Shown here: in pieces, positions 7,130 through 9,749 of the stretch
Layout of the letters: each line of letters begins with the position of its first letter
Position numbering within the stretch: the stretch's first letter is position 1
Assembly: GCA_031284765.1 (NCBI GenBank)
Contig: JAITXK010000012.1
Span: 1-9,749 of the forward strand
Source of the DNA: Candidatus Symbiothrix sp.
GTDB taxonomy: Bacteria; Bacteroidota; Bacteroidia; Bacteroidales; Azobacteroidaceae
Length of the DNA: 9,749 bases
Reading direction: 5' to 3'
Program-made: the position numbers and the translations under genes
The notes under the pieces: model-generated
Database searches by the model: none
Seen by the model: only the letters and a program-made list of their open reading frames with translations
Told to the model about the DNA's origin: nothing

Positions 7130-7869
7130 TTTTCTGATTTGACTTGTTCGCCGGTTTTACCGAATCGTCTTTCCCTTTTTTGAAAATCCAAGATGGCTTC
7201 CAAGAGGTCTTTCTCCCTGAAGTCAGGCCAAAAAACAGGGGTAAAGTACAATTCTGCGTATGCTAATTGCCACAAAAGATAATTACTGATGCGGTGTTCG
7301 CCGCCTGTGCGAATCAGTAAATCGGGGTCGGGCCATTGTTGGGTCGTCAGGTGTTCGGCAACGACCGATTCGTTGATGTCTGCAAGGGCTAAACGGCCGG
7401 CTTGTACGGCTTGGGCAATTTCGCGGGTTGCTTTGCTTATTTCCCATCGGGACGAATAGCTCAAGGCCAATATCAATGTTAAACCGGTATTGACCGAAGT
7501 TTCCTGAATGCAACCGGATAATTCGTCTTTGGATTTTTGAGGCAGACGTTCCAAATCGCCGATGGCTTGCAGGCGGACGTTGTTCTTCATCAAATCAGGC
7601 GTTTCGCGCTGAATGGTGGTAATCAACAACGCCATCAAAGCATCGACTTCTTCCTGCGGACGATTCCAGTTTTCGGTGGAAAAAGCGTATAATGTTAAAT
7701 AGTTGATGCCAATTTCTCCTGCGGCTTCAACTATTTTGCGAACAGACACAGCTCCCTCCTGATGACCCATATAACGTTCCAAGCCGTTTTTTTGCGCCCA
7801 TCGCCCATTCCCATCCATGATGATGGCAATATGTTGCGGAAGTCGTGTAAAATCAAGCTCTGCTTTCAT
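7126..7869 (-). CDS. uppS: Isoprenyl transferase (undecaprenyl diphosphate synthase family)
   Basis: Condenses isopentenyl diphosphate onto farnesyl diphosphate in cis to make undecaprenyl diphosphate, the lipid carrier for peptidoglycan and surface glycans. It acts at the cytoplasmic face of the inner membrane. The 247-residue product has all family signatures: HIAIIMDGNGRWA with catalytic Asp19, GHQEGA (35-40), LYAFSTENW (60-68), and DLLIRTGGEHRISN (183-196) for diphosphate binding, followed by the YAELYFTPVFWPDF segment. Its ATG directly abuts the TAA of the preceding PorG-like gene (TAAATG), and its TGA overlaps the bamA ATG, so translation of all three is probably coupled. The start is well supported because MDGNGRWA falls at the normal distance from the N-terminus. 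Confidence 0.97.
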   Translation of the reverse strand: MKAELDFTRLPQHIAIIMDGNGRWAQKNGLERYMGHQEGAVSVRKIVEAAGEIGINYLTLYAFSTENWNRPQEEVDALMALLITTIQRETPDLMKNNVRLQAIGDLERLPQKSKDELSGCIQETSVNTGLTLILALSYSSRWEISKATREIAQAVQAGRLALADINESVVAEHLTTQQWPDPDLLIRTGGEHRISNYLLWQLAYAELYFTPVFWPDFREKDLLEAILDFQKRERRFGKTGEQVKSEK

Positions 7870-8565
7870 TTATTGTGTTGTACATCTTCCATCTCTCAGG
7901 CCAAATTCCCAAGTAATGGAAAAAAGTAAAGTATTATACCAATCTTTATTTTTCAATAATCCCTGCGATACTCCGTAAGGATTATTCAAATTCACTCCGC
8001 GGGAATCGGGAGCATCCAAACCGTCGTTAATCAGTCGGTGAACCGCATATTCCACGCCAATGTTCAATTTATTCGCCAATTTATATTTCACGCCTACGCC
8101 TAAAGGAAAATTAATTCCAAAAAAAGTTTGATTTTTTCCCGTGGCGAGGGTTAAACCCAAGCCTGCCAAGAGGTAAGGTGAAATTTTACTTGTATTCAGA
8201 TACGCAAATTTGTCGCTGTACGGAAGAAAATTGAATTCCATTTGTCCTCCCAATTCAAAAAATGTACGGTCAAAAGCTATTTGAGAGTTATTCGGAAACA
8301 CATTTTTCCCATTTTTGGTATCTCCGCTGATTTTGCCTGCCAACAAATGGGTTTGCGTAGCCCAACGAAAATTCAAATTGTTTCGGAAAACCACTCCACC
8401 CGCAGGATTCATTCCTTTGAAATAAGCGGTTTCGTTTGCATCGCCCAAGTACAGGGATGTGCCGGCCATTCCTCCCAACTCGTATCTGTATTCCTGCGCC
8501 ATCGCTACGGCACAGTTGTATATCATTATACCAATCAACAATATGTGTTTAGAAGCCAATTTCAT
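7870..8565 (-). CDS. porG: DUF6089 / PorG-like outer-membrane beta-barrel protein
   Basis: The 231-residue product has a signal peptide (cut near AMA at residue 23). EYRYELGGMAGTSLYLGD follows, then alternating amphipathic strands with YLLAGLGL, PLGVGVKYKL and NIGVEYAVH, and the protein ends in an aromatic-rich strand (LLFSITWEFGLRD). This is the pattern of a small eight-strand-type outer-membrane barrel. The family includes PorG of Porphyromonas gingivalis, a T9SS outer-membrane component that sits beside the PorK/PorN ring. PorG is likewise followed by uppS, omp85 and ompH genes in that species (recalled, not checked), which supports the name. Not every DUF6089 member has a proven T9SS role, so function is inferred mainly from gene order. 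A 36-bp gap separates it from the upstream gene, and its stop touches the uppS ATG. Confidence 0.82.
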   Translation of the reverse strand: MKLASKHILLIGIMIYNCAVAMAQEYRYELGGMAGTSLYLGDANETAYFKGMNPAGGVVFRNNLNFRWATQTHLLAGKISGDTKNGKNVFPNNSQIAFDRTFFELGGQMEFNFLPYSDKFAYLNTSKISPYLLAGLGLTLATGKNQTFFGINFPLGVGVKYKLANKLNIGVEYAVHRLINDGLDAPDSRGVNLNNPYGVSQGLLKNKDWYNTLLFSITWEFGLRDGRCTTQ

Positions 8566-8590
8566 ACCTGTAATAACGATAAAATTGCTT

Positions 8591-8598
8591 CAAAATTA
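8591..8598 (-). promoter_or_regulatory. Weak -7-like element before porG
   Basis: TAATTTTG on the minus strand fits TAnnTTTG and lies 25 bp before the porG ATG, in the 36-bp gap. The nearest upstream TTTG is only 11 bp away instead of about 20, so the -33 element is not properly placed. Reported as a weak candidate; such short AT-rich matches arise easily by chance. Confidence 0.2.
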
Positions 8599-8601
8599 TA
8601 T

Positions 8602-9749
8602 TCAGTACGCAAACAACTTGGAATTCAATGTTCCTTGCCATATATCCGGCACGACCCCTCTGTTGTTTTGGCCGCCGATGATATAAAAATATTTTCCGTC
8701 TTTATCTGTCAGGACAGAAGCCTTTTCACGTAAGGTAAAAGCTTCGGGCGCTTGCGTTTTGGCGGTTTTTGCTTTCCAAACGACACCGCCGTTCGGGGAA
8801 TAGAATACATGTTTGTTGTATTCTTCTGCCGAATAATTGTAATTGTCGGAATCTTTGGTAACTCTACCACCAATGAACCACAATTCGTTATTGTATGAAA
8901 ATAGTGTACCTCCTTCTATCACAGGTAATTGTTCTTTAGTATTGGATAAGTTTACCCAATACATTCCGTCTTGAGTAGCCCACACGGATTGTAAGTTTTC
9001 GACAAGCGTTAATTGGTCTGAAAACAAGGAGTTAGCGTGTGCGGAAGAAAATCTGTTAATCGGAAATCCTTGAGGAATTTTAGAGCCGATTTCAAAGTCT
9101 TTGAAATCTTTTGTGAAAGCAAATACGGAATCATTTTCTTCCCTGATAATTAATGCCCAACCTTGATTAATATCGCCTAACACAGAAATAACAGGGTGGC
9201 TGAGGGACGTAATATCTTTCCAAACTGCCGGATTGTTTTCTTCCGAAACATACAATTTATTGTTGTCTGAAATTGTATAGCCGGATGTGATTGCCACCAA
9301 GATGTTGTTGCCGGCTTGAATATCAATATAATTGGGTACATTCGCTGATGATTCAAAAGTCCACGTTTTCAAGTCGTTTGATACATTTAATACACTTCTG
9401 TCGCTAATTCCTGCTGATGGAGGAATTTTCGTTTTTGTAAACAAGTAATACTTGCCTGCAATATTAAAGATTTTATGCTCGTTTGTTGGTATAGTATCAA
9501 TTGTTGCAACCAGAGTATATTGCACCGAATCGGGGTCAATTTGATGAATATTGATTTTAACGGTGTACGTTATCGAGTCCGTTCCCTCAGGAGTATAAGA
9601 ATAGAATTTTAATGAGTTATTTGTGAAATACACCGAATCTCCGCTTGTTCTCCAAACCGGTGTTTCGCCGTATAAGACTTTTATATTCATTGCCAATTCG
9701 CTGCCGGCAGTGTACTGTAATTTAATGGAATCGTACAAAACCGTCTCAA
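8602..9749 (-). CDS. DUF6242-type protein, probable surface lipoprotein (N-terminus beyond window)
   Basis: The frame is open to the window edge, so the start and any lipoprotein signal are not visible; an in-frame TTG at 9738 is just an internal Leu codon. About 382 residues are seen. The first about 75 form a beta-sandwich-like segment ending in YTVKINIHQIDPDSVQYTL, a phrase I associate with the Bacteroidota DUF6242 family, which extends a Calx-beta/cadherin-like N-terminal part. The rest is a series of short strands with repeated W, Y and NDLKTWTFES-like units (VSNDLKTW, AVWKDI, FTKDFKDF, WATQDGMYW, FYSPNGGVVWK). This is typical of a beta-propeller with kelch/sialidase-like blades, ending PDIWQGTLNSKL. 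Function is unknown; extracellular ligand or glycan binding is a guess. It is co-directional with the PorG-like gene 36 bp downstream. Confidence 0.75.
   Translation of the reverse strand, partial: ETVLYDSIKLQYTAGSELAMNIKVLYGETPVWRTSGDSVYFTNNSLKFYSYTPEGTDSITYTVKINIHQIDPDSVQYTLVATIDTIPTNEHKIFNIAGKYYLFTKTKIPPSAGISDRSVLNVSNDLKTWTFESSANVPNYIDIQAGNNILVAITSGYTISDNNKLYVSEENNPAVWKDITSLSHPVISVLGDINQGWALIIREENDSVFAFTKDFKDFEIGSKIPQGFPINRFSSAHANSLFSDQLTLVENLQSVWATQDGMYWVNLSNTKEQLPVIEGGTLFSYNNELWFIGGRVTKDSDNYNYSAEEYNKHVFYSPNGGVVWKAKTAKTQAPEAFTLREKASVLTDKDGKYFYIIGGQNNRGVVPDIWQGTLNSKLFAY

Noticed and set aside
8242..8733. Plus-strand open frame of 163 codons opposite porG and the DUF6242 gene
   Set aside because: It lies antisense to two well-supported genes, resembles no family I recognise and has no promoter; it is a shadow frame.
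1..9749. Search for CRISPR arrays, tRNA genes, insertion-sequence ends, riboswitches and long direct repeats
   Set aside because: None seen by eye; coding density is high and no gap exceeds about 110 bp, leaving little room for such elements.

Overview
The window looks like chromosomal DNA from a Bacteroidales-type bacterium (phylum Bacteroidota). Four things point that way: the gene order PorG-like protein, uppS, bamA, ompH, ompH, murI; a DUF6242-type lipoprotein family; a promoter of the Bacteroidota TTTG / TAnnTTTG form upstream of ssb; and starts without Shine-Dalgarno sequences. The genus cannot be read from the sequence. A type IX secretion (T9SS)-associated PorG-like barrel hints at the Porphyromonas, Paludibacter or Dysgonomonas side of the order.

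The left part (1-1400) is on the plus strand. It holds the 3' portion of a beta-class DNA amino-methyltransferase, cut by the window edge exactly at its catalytic DPPY motif. It is followed by a well-formed Bacteroidota promoter, ssb (single-strand DNA-binding protein), and a rho-independent terminator that lies inside the 3' end of the convergent gene.

The rest (1353-9749) is one long co-directional minus-strand cluster. In transcription order it is: a DUF6242-type surface protein (open at the window edge), a PorG/DUF6089 outer-membrane barrel, uppS, bamA, two tandem ompH/skp periplasmic chaperones, murI, and a THUMP-like SAM-dependent methyltransferase. Junctions are tight: TAA directly against ATG, two ATGA overlaps, and one ATAA overlap. 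The theme is cell-envelope construction. UppS makes the lipid carrier, MurI makes D-glutamate for peptidoglycan, BamA inserts outer-membrane barrels, the OmpH/Skp proteins chaperone them, and the PorG-like protein is a candidate BamA client.

I do not see a novel defence or mobile system. The most notable observation is that murI has no ATG, GTG or TTG before its essential DSGYGG motif. The best start is ATA inside an ATAA overlap with the ompH stop. A single G-to-A change would turn an ordinary ATGA overlap into exactly this, leaving ompH intact while altering only the murI start. Lesser points are the terminator embedded in a convergent coding sequence, a Tyr-rich insertion in the BamA barrel, and the possible solitary status of the methyltransferase.
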